From Diatrype stigma (lineage: Eukaryota > Ascomycota > Sordariomycetes > Xylariales > Diatrypaceae), in assembly GCA_022225965.2 (NCBI GenBank), contig JAKJXP020000072.1, forward strand, positions 124,001 to 188,000: DNA of 64,000 nt, written 5' to 3'. How positions within the stretch are numbered: position 1 is the stretch's first letter; each line of letters begins with the position of its first letter. This document shows, piece by piece, positions 34,037-45,471 of this stretch. Under the pieces are notes generated by a model, which saw nothing but the letters and a program-made list of their open reading frames with translations, searched no databases and had not been told where the DNA came from. Made by a program: the position numbers and the translations under genes.

Positions 34037-34648
34037 GGGCAAAGCAGATATTCCAGGCTTTCCTGCTGGGTGATTATTCAGGACCATGGTGTGAATCTTC
34101 TTAGATATGATTACTTTTTCGATCAGGATGAAATTTGTTTTCATTCAGCTGCCCTCCTACGCATCATCACATGGCTAAGAATGAGTAGTACTCTATAAGA
34201 AACTCATGATCTCCGAAGTTCCAGCAACATTATAGCTTAGGCCTATACAATATGATCAGATCCCTGAACAGCGGATTATCGGCCAATCACTAGTCAGAAA
34301 ATACCGCAACGGTCGGACCGAGTCAGCCGGTTGAATTCAGTACTTGGTGGTCACTTATACACCCACAAGTTCGTAACTACCCGGTATCTTCATTTATGCG
34401 CGGGGAAAGTGTGGGCCATCGGCTCCGATATTCGGGATGTGGAGCTTATTTCCAAGATCCCGACGGGTCATAGTCGTGCCCGGAAAGTTCCATATATCAT
34501 GTCTGTGCCTCCCTAATAACCCAGCACGATAAGCCCGAGATCCCTCGGCTCTACACGAAACGCTGCATCCAGACCATACCTAATTGCCTAGCTTTACGAA
34601 CAGTACCACAATCCCAATATACAAATAAAACATCCCATCCCCGCAACC
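34037..34648. other. Intergenic, upstream of the AhpD-like gene
   Basis: Terminator flank of the HET gene and promoter of the next gene. Nothing further is seen. Confidence 0.5.
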
Positions 34649-35177
34649 ATGCGCCTCCCCTACACGCCCAACCCGCCCACGCAGCTCGCCACGGCCGAAG
34701 ACCGCGCCATCGCCTCGCGGATCGCGGCGCGGCGGGCGCCGCGCCCCCTGCAGCCGCTGGACCTGGCGCTGCTGCACTCGCCGCCCGTGGCGGACGGGTG
34801 GAACGCGTTCCTGGGGGCGGTGCGGACGCGCACGGCGGCGCTGGACCCGGCCGTCCGCGAGCTGTGCATCTGCCGCGTCGCCGCCTGCAACCGCGCCTGG
34901 TACGAATGGGCGCACCACGCGCCGCTGGCGCGCGAAGCTGGCGTGTCTGAGGAGGCGATGGCGGTTGTGCTGCGGGTCGAGGAGGGGGGGTTGGTGGAGG
35001 GGGAGGGAGAGGGGGGTTGGAAGGCAGCGGGTTTGACGGAGAAGCAGTGGGTTGCGCTGAGGTATGCGGATGAGATGACGAGGTGTGTGAGCGTTAGGGA
35101 TGAGACGTTCGAGGCGCTGAGGAGGGTTTGCGATGGGGGCGAGAGGGAGGTCGTGGAGATCACTGCTACGGTGAGGT
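34649..35177 (+). CDS. Carboxymuconolactone decarboxylase/AhpD-like protein, 3' truncated
   Basis: The frame starts MRLPYTPNPPTQL and shows the family core RELCICRVAACNRAWYEWAHHAPLAREAGVSEEA (about 71-105) with the Glu/Cys/His cluster, then LTEKQWVALRYADEMT and a REVVEITATV block. Family proteins are about 180-190 aa and follow this last block with roughly 20 residues (AAYN..SRFLVAL type). Here coding stops making sense after TAT. A GTGAGG splice donor at 35171 opens straight into a 54-base G run, beyond which the sequence belongs to the opposite gene. The terminal exon is therefore missing. The family covers CMD-type decarboxylases and peroxidase-like AhpD proteins. Without the C-terminus and an identified CxxC pair the reaction cannot be assigned. 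Confidence 0.7.

Positions 35178-35231
<54 letters not shown>
35178..35231. repeat. 54-base uninterrupted poly-G run
   Basis: Every base from 35178 to 35231 is G on this strand. It sits exactly between two convergent genes that are both incomplete on the sides facing it. Such a length is far beyond the other homopolymers in the window (next longest 16 G at 58898-58913). An assembly or sequencing artefact is the simplest explanation. A real expansion would be expected to form G-quadruplexes and be unstable. Confidence 0.95.
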
Positions 35232-35232
<1 letters not shown>

Positions 35233-35242
35233 TGTGATCAAC

Positions 35243-38200
35243 TTACTCGTCGAAGATGATCCACCGCGCTTGGTGCTTGATCTCGTCGTCCGTCGGTACG
35301 TGGCGGTTCGGGTTATTGGCGGACATGGTCGAGGCCACGAAGCGGCTGAGCCCGCGCGCGATGTGGTGGTGGGAACAGGTGTTGAAGATGCTGTATTGTA
35401 CCTGGAGCGGGCTCTTGGAGCTCGGACCTCCTCCGAGGTGTTCGGAGTTGGGGTTCACGAAGCTTCCTGCGGGAGACGTTGTGGGAATCAAGGAACCTGG
35501 TAGGCCTTGCTGTTGTTGCGTGCTGTCGATTGTCTGGTTTCCTCCAAGCTGCGATGATATGGGGGTTGTGGCCTGCTGCTGAGTGGCCGCCGCCGGAGAG
35601 CCGCCATTGCTTGACGACATGGAGATGGAGGATACCTTGGGTGGATGTCGCTGTCTGAAATGTGCGAGCCATTCCGAATCGTCGGCAGCCGTCTGGTTCC
35701 ACTCATCGTCGATGTCATATATAATGATGCGGGCCTGGCGCTGCAGCGAAGCGTCTGTGGACTCGATGCCAAGCGACCGCTGCGTCTGCAGGTACTCGCC
35801 AAGTTCGCGCTCGAGCCTGCTGTAGTTGTGGATGGTCGAGTCGATGGTCTTCGGGTCCTTGGACCGCTGGTCGACGTCGACGACGTCTTCGCTCCGGGGC
35901 AAGTGCGCGCGCTGTCGGAAGTCCTGCAGCCAGTTCGGCGAGTTGTAGATCAGCCGGAGCAGCCAGTTGGCCAGCTGGTCCGATGGGTTGCCGGAACTCT
36001 CCTCCGTCCTACCGATGATCCGACACGCCTCAACCTGGAGCTCGTGGTCCATCGCGGTCAAGCCGAGAAGCGTCTTGGCCTTAACAAATTCCTGCAGCTG
36101 CCGCTCGAAGGGGCAGTCCTCGAATATGTTGCTTTTCCCGTTGATGCGGATGCTAGCGAGTGCGCTCTCTGCCTGGTGCCGGATCGGCTGGTACACGGCC
36201 TTGCTGGTCACCTCGTCAGAAGACATGATGAGATCACGAAGCCAAGATGACTCGGTTCCAGAAGGGCTGCGGGAATACACATCAGCACTGAAGATGATGC
36301 GGCAAGCCTCATATTGTATCTCGGCATCGGTCGGCGGGCTGCCCGCATTGTATTTCCGATTGGATATCCAGTGCTGCAGTTCCACTTTCAGAAGCTCGTG
36401 CGCGTTACTTGGTGACCATGGGGGATTAGAGCTTGCCATGTAAGGCAGGGGCGTTTGTCTTTCGTCGTGAATCATATCTGTTATAACGGATTAGTTTGTT
36501 GCAGGCGTAAGACAAGGGTGCCTCGGAAGTATCTCACAGGGAGGAATGGAATTTTCAACCATTTCAAGAACGGGGGCCTCGAAACCCCAGTCACCCTTCC
36601 AGTCAGCCATAGTGTTACCCGTTTTGAAGTGCTCCGCGAGGTGGTCGACTCGGATGGACCAGCTATCCATAACGATGTTACAGAAACCGCACCTTGACCG
36701 GATCTGGGGTGTATTGACACGCCACCTGTCCATGGACCACTGGAGGAACTTCACGTTGTGCACTAACTTGAGATGTTGGCGTAGGTGATCTTTCCGGTAA
36801 AAAGTCCTTTCCTCCTGCGTCCGTTCCATGCAGCCGGAAAAGTTGTGCGACTCCACGTGGGCATCGTCAGGGTTGACTAGGCCGCAGAAGACGCAGCTCG
36901 GTGCGCTATTCTCGGGATTCACGGCCTTCGGACCATCTGGGCAGCATACCCACCGCTCGAGAGATAGATGCAGAGACTTCTCGTGCCGCTGCCAGTCATG
37001 CTTCGTCCTGAAAGTTTCCGTGCAGAAAGTGCACTGAAACGTTTTCAAAGGTTGGACCAAGGCTTCTTCTGCTCGTATCGGGGGTGCCCTCCGGCGGCGG
37101 CGTCGGCCTCGCGTTCGAACAAAAGACGGGACCGAAGAGCCGCGCGAGTTGTGTGAGAAGGACGAAGCAAAGGAGCCACCGCTTGAGTGGGAAGTGCCGA
37201 AACTGCTAGCCGATGACTCTTTGCAGAGGGATCTGCTGGACCCGTCGTCGGAGAAGTTGGATACATACGGGCTGGTCCGCCCGGAGGCGGATGACGTCTG
37301 GGAGTACGAGGCTGATACGGCTCTGGCAATGGCCGTGACGGAGGCAGGTTCGTTTTCCGGCGGGGAGTTGGCCCAACGCTGCAGCGGGTTCATGCTCTCG
37401 AACATACTGGGGGTGCCGGGGCGCTGAGGGATATCAATGGCTTGGGCGTACCCGCGACCGATGTGGGGAGAGGTGGCCCTGGTGACGTGGATCTTGCCGC
37501 GGCGTCGGGCGTTCGCGAGCCAGTTCGTGATCTGTGTCTTGTTCAGACCGGTCATCCTCTGCAGATTCTCCTTTTCCTCTTCGGTGGGGTACGGGTGCTT
37601 GCTGTGGGTTGTGACCCAGTTCTTCAGGACCTTGACGGACTCTCGAGAGAACCTGGCGCCAATCTTGGGCATGTTCTGGGGATTTGTGGGAGGCGGTGGC
37701 ATCTCGGCATGGCCATCTGCAATCGAGACGAGACCTCCCGGGGCCTGGGGCTCTGGAGCGATAATGCCAGCCAGCTCATCCTCGAGCAAGATCGAAGTCT
37801 CGGGCCTATCTCCCATCGTCGGCCAGGGGTTCGCTGGGAAGGTTTCACCTGCCTCGGCTGAGAGGTTGTTGACCACGGGGCCAAAGCTGCATCCGCACCG
37901 CAGTGCTACACAGCTGGTACAGTAGCCCTTATATTTACCCTCCCGGATTCGCTTGCACTGATAACCACCCATCGCACAATGGCTACACGGAGTCTCGGGC
38001 GTCTCCCAGTAGAGGGTGGTGTCGGACGGATCGCAGGTCTGGTTGCCTGTCTCCATCTCCGTGTTTGTCGGCAACTCTGTGTTGTTTGCCATTTGGGTTG
38101 ATACATAATGTTCAAGAGCCCAGTTTGCCCACTCATCGCCATCCAGGTCTTGAAATACAAGACCCATGTCCGGTTCGTTGGAACCAAGGGCGGGAGCAAG

Positions 38201-38332
38201 GGGGTTGATGGCACCCTGCGAGGTCGCTGGTAGGCCAAGACCTGTGCCGGTGCCAGTGTCGGTGCCAGTGCCAGGGGCAGCCGCATCCCAATCGACAAAT
38301 TCCATCTCGTCTCCTTCGTGGATTGTCGTCAT
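35243..38332 (-). CDS. Homeobox/C2H2 zinc-finger transcription factor with C-terminal repeats, 3' truncated
   Basis: Exon 38332-36538 joins in phase through a 60-nt intron (GTGAGA...ACAG) to exon 36477-35243, so two open frames are one gene of about 1,000 residues. In order: an acidic N-terminus; a cysteine cluster (CSHCAMGGYQCKRI...YCTSC); and a TALE/KN-type homeodomain (RFSRESVKVLKNW...LNKTQITNWLANARRRGK, with the WLANAR recognition helix). A Ser-rich linker and a basic stretch (RTRGRRRRRRAPP) follow. Then come C2H2 and C2HC-like fingers (FQCTFCTETFRTKHDWQRHEKSLH; CVFCGL...; CGFCNIVMDSW...HLAEH) and at least four copies of a 45-60-residue repeat with core EIQ.EA.RIIF. The fourth copy stops after ARWIIFDE, where a GTAAGT donor overlaps the TAA codon, 12 bases before the poly-G run. 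The true C-terminus is missing. Confidence 0.82.
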
Positions 38333-41084
38333 TCCAAGGGCGTGTTACTAACCCCGACGACCCGAGACTCGAAGACAACTTGGCCGTAAGCACCAATGAA
38401 TAGCTTGACAAGCTAGAATGTCATGAGTAAAAGGGCGCGGGCGAAGTGGATCGAAACGCAACGTAGCGCGACGTGACGCCCTTTTGCTTAGAAATTCCAC
38501 GGGTATGTTGTAGAGGATGAAAATAAGGAGAGGGGAAGAGAGATAGATTGGGAATATAAGACTACGACTGGGTATCCAGATGACATGCATGCACAACAAG
38601 GATCTTGACAGGAGTTGGCGATGAGCATTGAGAACGGTGAGGAGGCACGTCAGCACAGCTACCCTTTACGAAGACTCCCCCCGTTCCTAACATCGGCCGG
38701 TTATTTTCCTCGGAGCCCCAGCGCCTTAGTTAGTGCCTTAGCGGTAACAGCAGCGTGTATGAGTATATAATAGGGGGGATCTGTCGGATCTGTCCACCAT
38801 CGGGTCGCATAGGAGAGGAGTTAGTCATTAGAGTATCAATGGAGCATAGTTCAACCAGGATCTCGGCGTCGATGGTCTGGCTGGTATGAGGACTTAGAGG
38901 ACTTGGACGGGGAATGCAGACGCAGGGTGTCATCAGCCCACCCGGAGCGACAGTTTAGCGTGCGCCCTTGAATTGACAAGAGGAAGGGCGCAAGAGGAGG
39001 AGCGGGTCTTGTCCTGATCTTTTTCTGGTCTTTTCGATGTGGGGATTCATTGATGGTGAGCGGTGGTGGGGCTTTACAGCTCAACTAACCCCGTAGCTCC
39101 AGCCTTTTACTACTGGCCGTGCTACCATTATAGCTTATAAGTATGTAGTATTTTGTGGTTAACGAGTGCTCCTAGATCGCACTTTCTGTATCCTTTTACG
39201 ATACGACTTTACCAACGCCGGCAACAGCATGCGACACACCTGCCAGCCTGCCGCATACCTATCGGTAGTGTCTACCACTACATTCAAGCGCGGGAATCCT
39301 CCGTTCTGCGAACTACCTACGCAACCGCGGAATCGAGTGCGCTCTTGACTATGTTGATCTTATACACGCTACCTACCTACTAAGGCAAGGAGGTACTATA
39401 GGTAGCATGCTAAGACGCTGCTATATGCTGACTCATCACCATTCATAGAGAATTCCGCGGCATTAAAGCCCCGATCGCTTAAGGTGCTTATGACGTCTGG
39501 CCTCATCTGGTTGGGACGATAGCCTCTTGCTGGGCTCTCTCTAGTCACTATTGCTATATCGTGTATATCCTGCGATGGATGGCTGTCGTTTACGTGGTTG
39601 GTCATGGTGATGTGTCATAAAAACGCCCCTCCTGCCGACCGACCGGGAGTCGGTAGCGGTGATACCCCACTATTCCGGCGCCGTCAACGGGACGAAGCGC
39701 TAACTAGATCATACTATGTAAGCTACCAGTAAAATTGGGGGGATAACTATTCAGCCGCATTGCTCAGAATGTCTATAAAGCCCGATGAGAGCCGAACCTA
39801 AGCGAATTCAGGGCGTGTGGTTGAGCGCCGGTTGCGCGCTGGCAGTCCGGGTAGGGAGTTATCTAGTGGGCCTCCGCTAATCGCCTTGACCACCGGGTCA
39901 AGTTCCGCGTTGCGATGCCTCGGTAGGTGTCCACGGTAGTAACCTCCAATATACTCGATATTTTTTTTCAATGGATGGCTACACCGGTTTGTTGATTTTA
40001 TCAACGAATGTCGTGGAGTGATCAGAGCGGATGAAGCTTGGAGGAATGGAATGCAGTCCCAATGGTAACATATCATGACAGACTGAAACAGAAATGGCTC
40101 GGAAGCGTTACATGAACGCCGCAGTTGAGAAATGCGTTCCCATCTTGGATATCCTGCCGCCTTGTTCCCTGCTGTCAGGTAATTGAGCGAGGGCAGGACT
40201 GAGATGAAAATGCTAACTATACCAACTAAGTCGGCAGTGAGCAATCGCATAGAATGTAGCTAGGTTCTGTAGTGCATCCGTCTGCATAATCCGGGTGGGC
40301 GAGTGTAAGTCTTCAACAATTATATTCCATAGGGCCAAATGCCATGATTGACTTATTGCTTGATTAGACACCTCCACAATCATTCCGACCTTGGGGGCCA
40401 GCTACAATGTACAGTACATACATACTCTGTCGCATCTGAAGCGGCCGCACACTGCCGGCTCCTATAAAAGGGAGATCGATCATCTGCAGTCTGTGTCGCA
40501 CGGCATCACGGGCCTGCTTATATTGCACCGAGGGGCTGCAGCCCGCACGAGACCCTTCCGCGACACAAGGACTGGAGTTTCATGTTGGTTTGACTTATGT
40601 CAAATTCCCTATAGCTAAGAAGACCCGGACAGCCCATCACTTTTGTGCATCACGAAGCCGGATTATGTTACGCCTTCAGGCGTAAGGCTTTACTACATTG
40701 GGTCAATGAGGTCTTCTTAGTAAGTTAGGGGGCGCCACGATTTCTGAAGAAGCCTATTCCGTAACATAGGTATGTAACCAGCGACATGCTACGTTGAGAT
40801 TATCAACTGTGTTACATAGGTATAGCGATGAACATAAAACATATCCTTACATTAAGCAATGCGCTGCTGGTTTAGGGATATCTTGCAATTGCGTTTCTAT
40901 CGGCATCAGTACTATACTAGACATAACTACGAAGCCATTGGCTTGTCCTGCAATACCTCGGAATTACACTGTAAACACAAGGAATTATGAACCCCCTTAA
41001 ACCCTCACCATGCAGAATCGAATCGGGTAACCCATAGTGGAAATGACGTAGGCACCGCCTCCTGATACTACAACCGACAGTTTC
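38333..41084. other. 2.75-kb region without a supportable gene
   Basis: The right flank of the transcription factor gene (38333-38700) should hold its promoter. Further on there is a perfect 18-bp inverted repeat, TTACGCCTTCAGGCGTAA, around 40669-40687. A TATAAAAG box near 40462 has no recognisable gene behind it. Small frames at 39396-39605 and 39798-40250 were not accepted. Confidence 0.45.
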
Positions 41085-42125
41085 TCACGCTGAACCCACT
41101 AGTATCGCGGCATGGACCGGAGTTCCAGCGTTCGGTTCTTTTAACGCCGCCTTGGTCAGCGGGCCGGCCTTCAGGTAGCAGTTGCCGGGCGCGTGGCCGT
41201 CAAGGGCGACGGTGCGGTCCGTCCACAACGGGATGAAGCTCAGACCATCGCACGTCTGGTTGATCCGCGCCGAGCTGTTGCTGCTGCTGATATTGAAGTC
41301 CGATGGGAGGTAGTATGTCCAGTGGGCGCAGGCGTCCATGCAGTCGTTGAAGTTGGCCACGAACAGCGACAGAATGGGGTTGTTGGGCGTGTCGGTGTTG
41401 CAGTAGACCTGGAACGTTTGGTTATTCAAGACTATGTATGATCTGGGTCAGCGACAAAACATGCTAGGTAAACGTGTGTGTGGAGTGAGGTGCGTGGGAC
41501 TGTGTCGAGAAATTCTGTTGCTTCTACGCACATTGAGTGGTATAATTCGTCCCCGTCACCGCGTCCGCATCGGTCGAGCAGCCTCGATCCGCAGCGTCGG
41601 CTCCCGTCGGCGAGGGCGAGGCTGCCGTGACTGTCACCGTGGCCGTCGGCGCCCCAGAAGCACCGAGTGCATCCAGCTGGCTCTGCTTGTCGTTCGCGCG
41701 GTTCGACGCCACCCCGGTCCCCGCCGCCAACCCGATCACCGCTACCGACAGGAACGCGATGATGCCAGATAGGATGAACACTAGCAGCGAGCAGCCAAAG
41801 GGCCCCGGTCTCGATCCCTTGCCCTTCTCGAGTTCGCCTGAGGGGACGGCGCTTTCACGAGAGATCGGTGACGGATAGTTCCCTCCCGCATATTCGCCCT
41901 GGGTGAAGCCGGAGCCGTAGCCCTGGTTTACCGGGGAGGGGAAAAATTGGGCCGGAGTATCATTTTGGATCGGGTTGACCTCTAGAGCACTTTCTGGTTC
42001 ATGTACTTCTAGGTCATCATCAGGTGCTCGCTCGGGAGCTTGGTCGTACTGCGAAGGGTAAGTCATCATGTCAGCACACGTACAATATAACGGGTCACGT
42101 TTCCGCTGCTTACCCTCGAAGACAT
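41085..42125 (-). CDS. Single-pass membrane protein with extracellular apple-like cysteine domain
   Basis: Three minus-strand exons are proposed: a 12-nt start exon 42125-42114 (ATGTCTTCGAGG, GTAAGC donor), then 42048-41532 and 41431-41085, giving 291 residues. The product begins MSSRYDQAPERAPDDD, the usual start in this fungal family. If the mini-exon is wrong, ATG 42069 starts the same frame. A cytoplasmic Pro/Asn-rich tail is followed by one membrane helix (GCSLLVFILSGIIAFLSVAV). A Ser/Thr/Pro stalk comes next, then a cysteine-bearing domain (FQVYCNTDTPNNP...DCMDACAHW...CDGLSFIPLW...GNCYLKAG) like the PAN/apple-type ends of many uncharacterised ascomycete proteins. The function is unknown. 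Cell-surface binding is only an inference. Confidence 0.75.
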
Positions 42126-44286
42126 TGTGTGTTTATGTTAACTTGTTAATCTCCGCGACTCGTCAAAGAAGGCTTGGTGAGATCAACGGCCCAATATAAT
42201 ATGAGACTCGCGGCGGCGGGGGATCGTCAGAAATAAGGGGAAGGCCTCGAGGTTTGTCCCACCTGATATGGGGTTGGCGAGGGGCCCATCTCACGTACAT
42301 ATGTATATTAATCCCGATTTGCAGAAATGATTGTTTTGAAAGCAGGTTACAAGGGTATATACTATTATAATCTCACTGGGGTCGTATCGAGGGGCGCCTG
42401 AGGATCAGCTTGACCTGACCGTGCGACGCCACAAGGATTGGCCGGCCGGCCAGTGAGCCAGACACACAGGTTCAGGCCACTCAAACGGGCCAGGGGCGTT
42501 TCCAGCTGGATGAAATATCTGATTATTGTACGAAGTAGGACCGCCTCGCTACTAGTTACATAGCACGGAGACACAGTACGTAGCATTGGCCTTGCGGCTA
42601 TGATCCCGGGCAACAATGGGCTGTATGGAGTAACGGCTGAAGCAGTCAGCATCCAGGTCGTGATTGTCATTATGTTCGGTACACCGAAACGTTGAAAAGT
42701 CAAACAACTACATTTGTGTTACCAGCAGGATTTATTCGGTCCAACACGATGAATATGTGAATCCTAATATATGGTCTATATGTTCCACATATCTCGGTCT
42801 TTTCAATTATTAGGCAAATGCACCGATCCCGTCAAGCCTTTCCTTGCACATGATTGGCCAGTGAATTTATAGCTCTCTTATTCAGCGCCTGAATAAGCAA
42901 CCATCTTGACATGCCGCCAAGGCTGAATCAATCCGAGCAGTCCCTACCTCTTATCTGCGTGCTGCACACACCGATCTTCCTTCCATTGTGCCTATCTAGG
43001 ACCGCTCAATCCATGGACGGTAGGTGATTACTGCAGTACAACACTGGGGCTTATTCGGATTGACTGGTTGCTATTGATTGTCCATTTTCCTTCAGCCTGT
43101 TATAAGGTCGTCTTATTGGATTATAGGTACAGGCTTTGAAGGCCGGTTATAACTGCCCCTTAGCATTACATATGATTATATAACAACTTCTAGATACTGC
43201 TTTGAACGAAGACAAGCATCCAATTGGTAGGTGCTGTAAAACGAGAAATTAGAATACCTCTGAACTCCGGACATCAAAGAGCTGTTTGGGACATCGTAGC
43301 AAGGAATAGTTAGCGGGTAACGAGCAGGTAGCTATACAGGTTGTATGCCTCCTATTCCGCGCATACCCCACGCGGCTGGTGCGCCTAGCCGCTCAGCACA
43401 GCAGCCCCTAAACAGGGGGCGTTGAAGAAGTGCAAAACCTCAACGTAGCGAGGCATGTGGGCTTGTTGTTGAGCAGATATTGAACACTTAGATAGAGCAA
43501 GATCGGCAAGACCTTCTGTATAAGGAACAAATAGAAAAGAAATCATGCACAAGGGCCTGCCGTGTCCTGAAAGCTAGTTGCGGGAAGTTATCTTAATGGA
43601 TGCCCAAGTTCGTATGACTCGAGATGCCACCCGCTTATAGGAGACTTCATATACCGTGGTTGATATACCTGACTATATGAGCGAAGAGGTAAACACAACC
43701 TTCTAGGGAGGTACTGGGTAGCTAATGAGATATAACCTGGCACTTATGGTACTCCACAGCGGGCCGCGGATGGTGTGGGCTAGAACGATTGATCATCTTC
43801 AGCTCCTCATGTGGATCCTAAGGAAAGTGAATGCCAAGGATAAGGCAGTGGGCCAATTGGAAGGGCCTTAGATAATAGGAAGTGAAGTCCTTAGGAATTC
43901 ACTTCTGCAATTGTATCTAGATACAGGTCAGGAAACCTTCTGTTTCCTTTCCTTCCTTTCCTTCCTTTCCTTCCTTTCCTTTCTAATAATCAACAATTGC
44001 TACGGAACTCTAGGACATCTAATTATCAGCTGGATCAGTGACAGTTGGATTACTAAAGGCCCGTAGCAGAAAGCACACTCATACTAATGTCAACCCCCAC
44101 ATGTCGTATGTGAAGGATTCCCCACAGGGCTGAAAACCACCCCTGAACAATCGCAATCGTATAACGAGTGCCCAACCAATCGCGACACTGGTATGCTTTT
44201 AGGAACTGAAATGGCACATCCTGTCTGAAGAGATAGATGGGTACGATGATTAAGGAAGACTGGGAGTAGAAACAATTATTAGAAAA
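42126..44286. other. Gene-poor region left of the LTR element
   Basis: 2.1 kb without supportable coding sequence. Frames at 42365-42703 and 44090-44275 lack features. A CCTT microsatellite lies at 43943-43982, and the 5-bp target duplication GAAAA at 44282-44286. Confidence 0.5.
43943..43982 (+). repeat. TTCC-type pyrimidine microsatellite
   Basis: An imperfect run of CCTTCCTTT units, about 40 bp long. Confidence 0.8.
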
Positions 44287-44430
44287 TGTTAGGTGGCTAG
44301 TATACCTTAATCATCCTATCCACTCCAATATATAGGCTAGCTCTTACACTTAGCTTTACAGCTGGATCCCATACACTTATATATACCGATTTTACTACTC
44401 CTTCTTTCCTTTTCTTCTTTCTTTACGTTA
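44287..44430. repeat. 5' LTR of the TRIM-like element
   Basis: 144 bp, about 90% identical by eye to 45328-45471. Most differences are A/G or C/T transitions. Confidence 0.85.
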
Positions 44431-45246
44431 GGTTATAAGCTCCTAATTGCTTTTACCGGCGGCGTTACGGCTTTATCGAACGCATTAATTGCTTGCCGAT
44501 ATCTGCTGCAAGCTACCAGTTTTTTTTTAAGGGCTGCGCAAAAATTCTTACTTATCGGAACAACAATCGCCGGCATTTACGGACGATTTCCGACCTACAA
44601 TTTTAATAATTCCAACAATTCCAATAATTTTAATACAACTGGATTTAAAAAGCCCTGGGTATTAATTCCTAAAAATCCTTAGGTTAATAAAAGCCTTGGA
44701 ATAAATACGTCCTTAAAAATCCTTATTTGTCGGCATAAACAAAATCCCATTCCATTTCGAAATATCCGATGGTTCGGATTTTTATTTGTTACAATAAATT
44801 TTGCAACAAAAACGCATAAGTTTTATACGCCTTATATTCTTATAATTATTTTTGCTTAGTTTTATATTAAACGCATACCTTATTTAATAATGAAATAACT
44901 AGCGTTGCTATAGCGCTATTGCCCGTATACGTTCGAAGGATTTATTAATAACTTTACTTTTTCGTCGAGGTCTTAACTTAAAAAATAAAACTTCGTATAA
45001 TCCTTATATCTTTACGATATATTACCTATCGCTTTAAATCCGCCAACGAATCGATGTTAAGAAAACCAATGCCCAAAAAAAGCCAGAATAAAAGGAACTT
45101 AAAAAATGAATTATTATGTCCGAATAGCTAAAAACGAATAAAGCCGGAAAAAAAAATGGAAGTATATAAAAGAATAAGAAGGTTTTTATATACGCCGTAC
45201 GTATATCATAAGGGCAGTCCGTTTATATACGTATAGGTAATATACG

Positions 45247-45314
45247 TTAATATAGCTCACGATGGCTTCGTTTCCGTACGTTAGTATGGCTTGCGACGGC
45301 TTCGTTTCCGAATA
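45247..45314 (+). repeat. Tandem 34-bp duplication inside the LTR element
   Basis: Two adjacent units, each ending GGCTTCGTTTCCG and each containing TACGTTA.TAT.GCT..CGA. The units differ mainly by G/A and C/T transitions. Confidence 0.75.
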
Positions 45315-45327
45315 GCCTAAAGGGCAG

Positions 45328-45471
45328 TATTGGGTGGCTAATATACCTTAATCATCCTATCCACTCCAGTATATAGGCTAGCTCTTACATTCAGCTTTAC
45401 AGCTGGATCCCATATACTTATATATACCGATTTTACTACTCCTTCTTTCCCTTCCTTCTTTCCTTACGTTA
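45328..45471. repeat. 3' LTR of the TRIM-like element
   Basis: Pairs with 44287-44430 and has the same 144-bp length. It is followed directly by GAAAA, the target duplication. Confidence 0.85.

Larger units (their letters stand above)
44287..45471. mobile_element. Non-autonomous LTR retrotransposon (TRIM-like), 1,185 bp
   Basis: Two near-identical direct repeats of 144 bp (44287-44430 and 45328-45471) flank a 0.9-kb AT-rich interior. The element is bordered by the same 5-mer, GAAAA, at 44282-44286 and 45472-45476. The left LTR begins TG, and a purine-rich AAAGGGCAG directly precedes the right LTR, as expected for a polypurine tract. The LTRs end in TA, which could be a CA end changed by repeat-induced point mutation. 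There is no gag or pol frame. Strong AT bias in the interior fits RIP mutation or a never-coding TRIM. Orientation is taken as plus from the polypurine tract. Confidence 0.85.

Noticed and set aside
35178..35231. Poly-G run as a telomere-like or G-quadruplex regulatory element
   Set aside because: Not a telomeric repeat, and the broken genes on both sides make an artefact or deletion junction more likely.
39396..39605. 69-codon minus-strand frame
   Set aside because: The composition looks protein-like, but there is no family, signal or splice support. Kept as an open question only.
39798..40250. 150-codon minus-strand frame
   Set aside because: No domain recognised and an odd mixture of segments. 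It cannot be separated from a chance frame.
40669..40687. Perfect short inverted repeat as a terminator or attachment site
   Set aside because: No gene ends nearby, and stem-loops of this size do not act as terminators for fungal RNA polymerase II.
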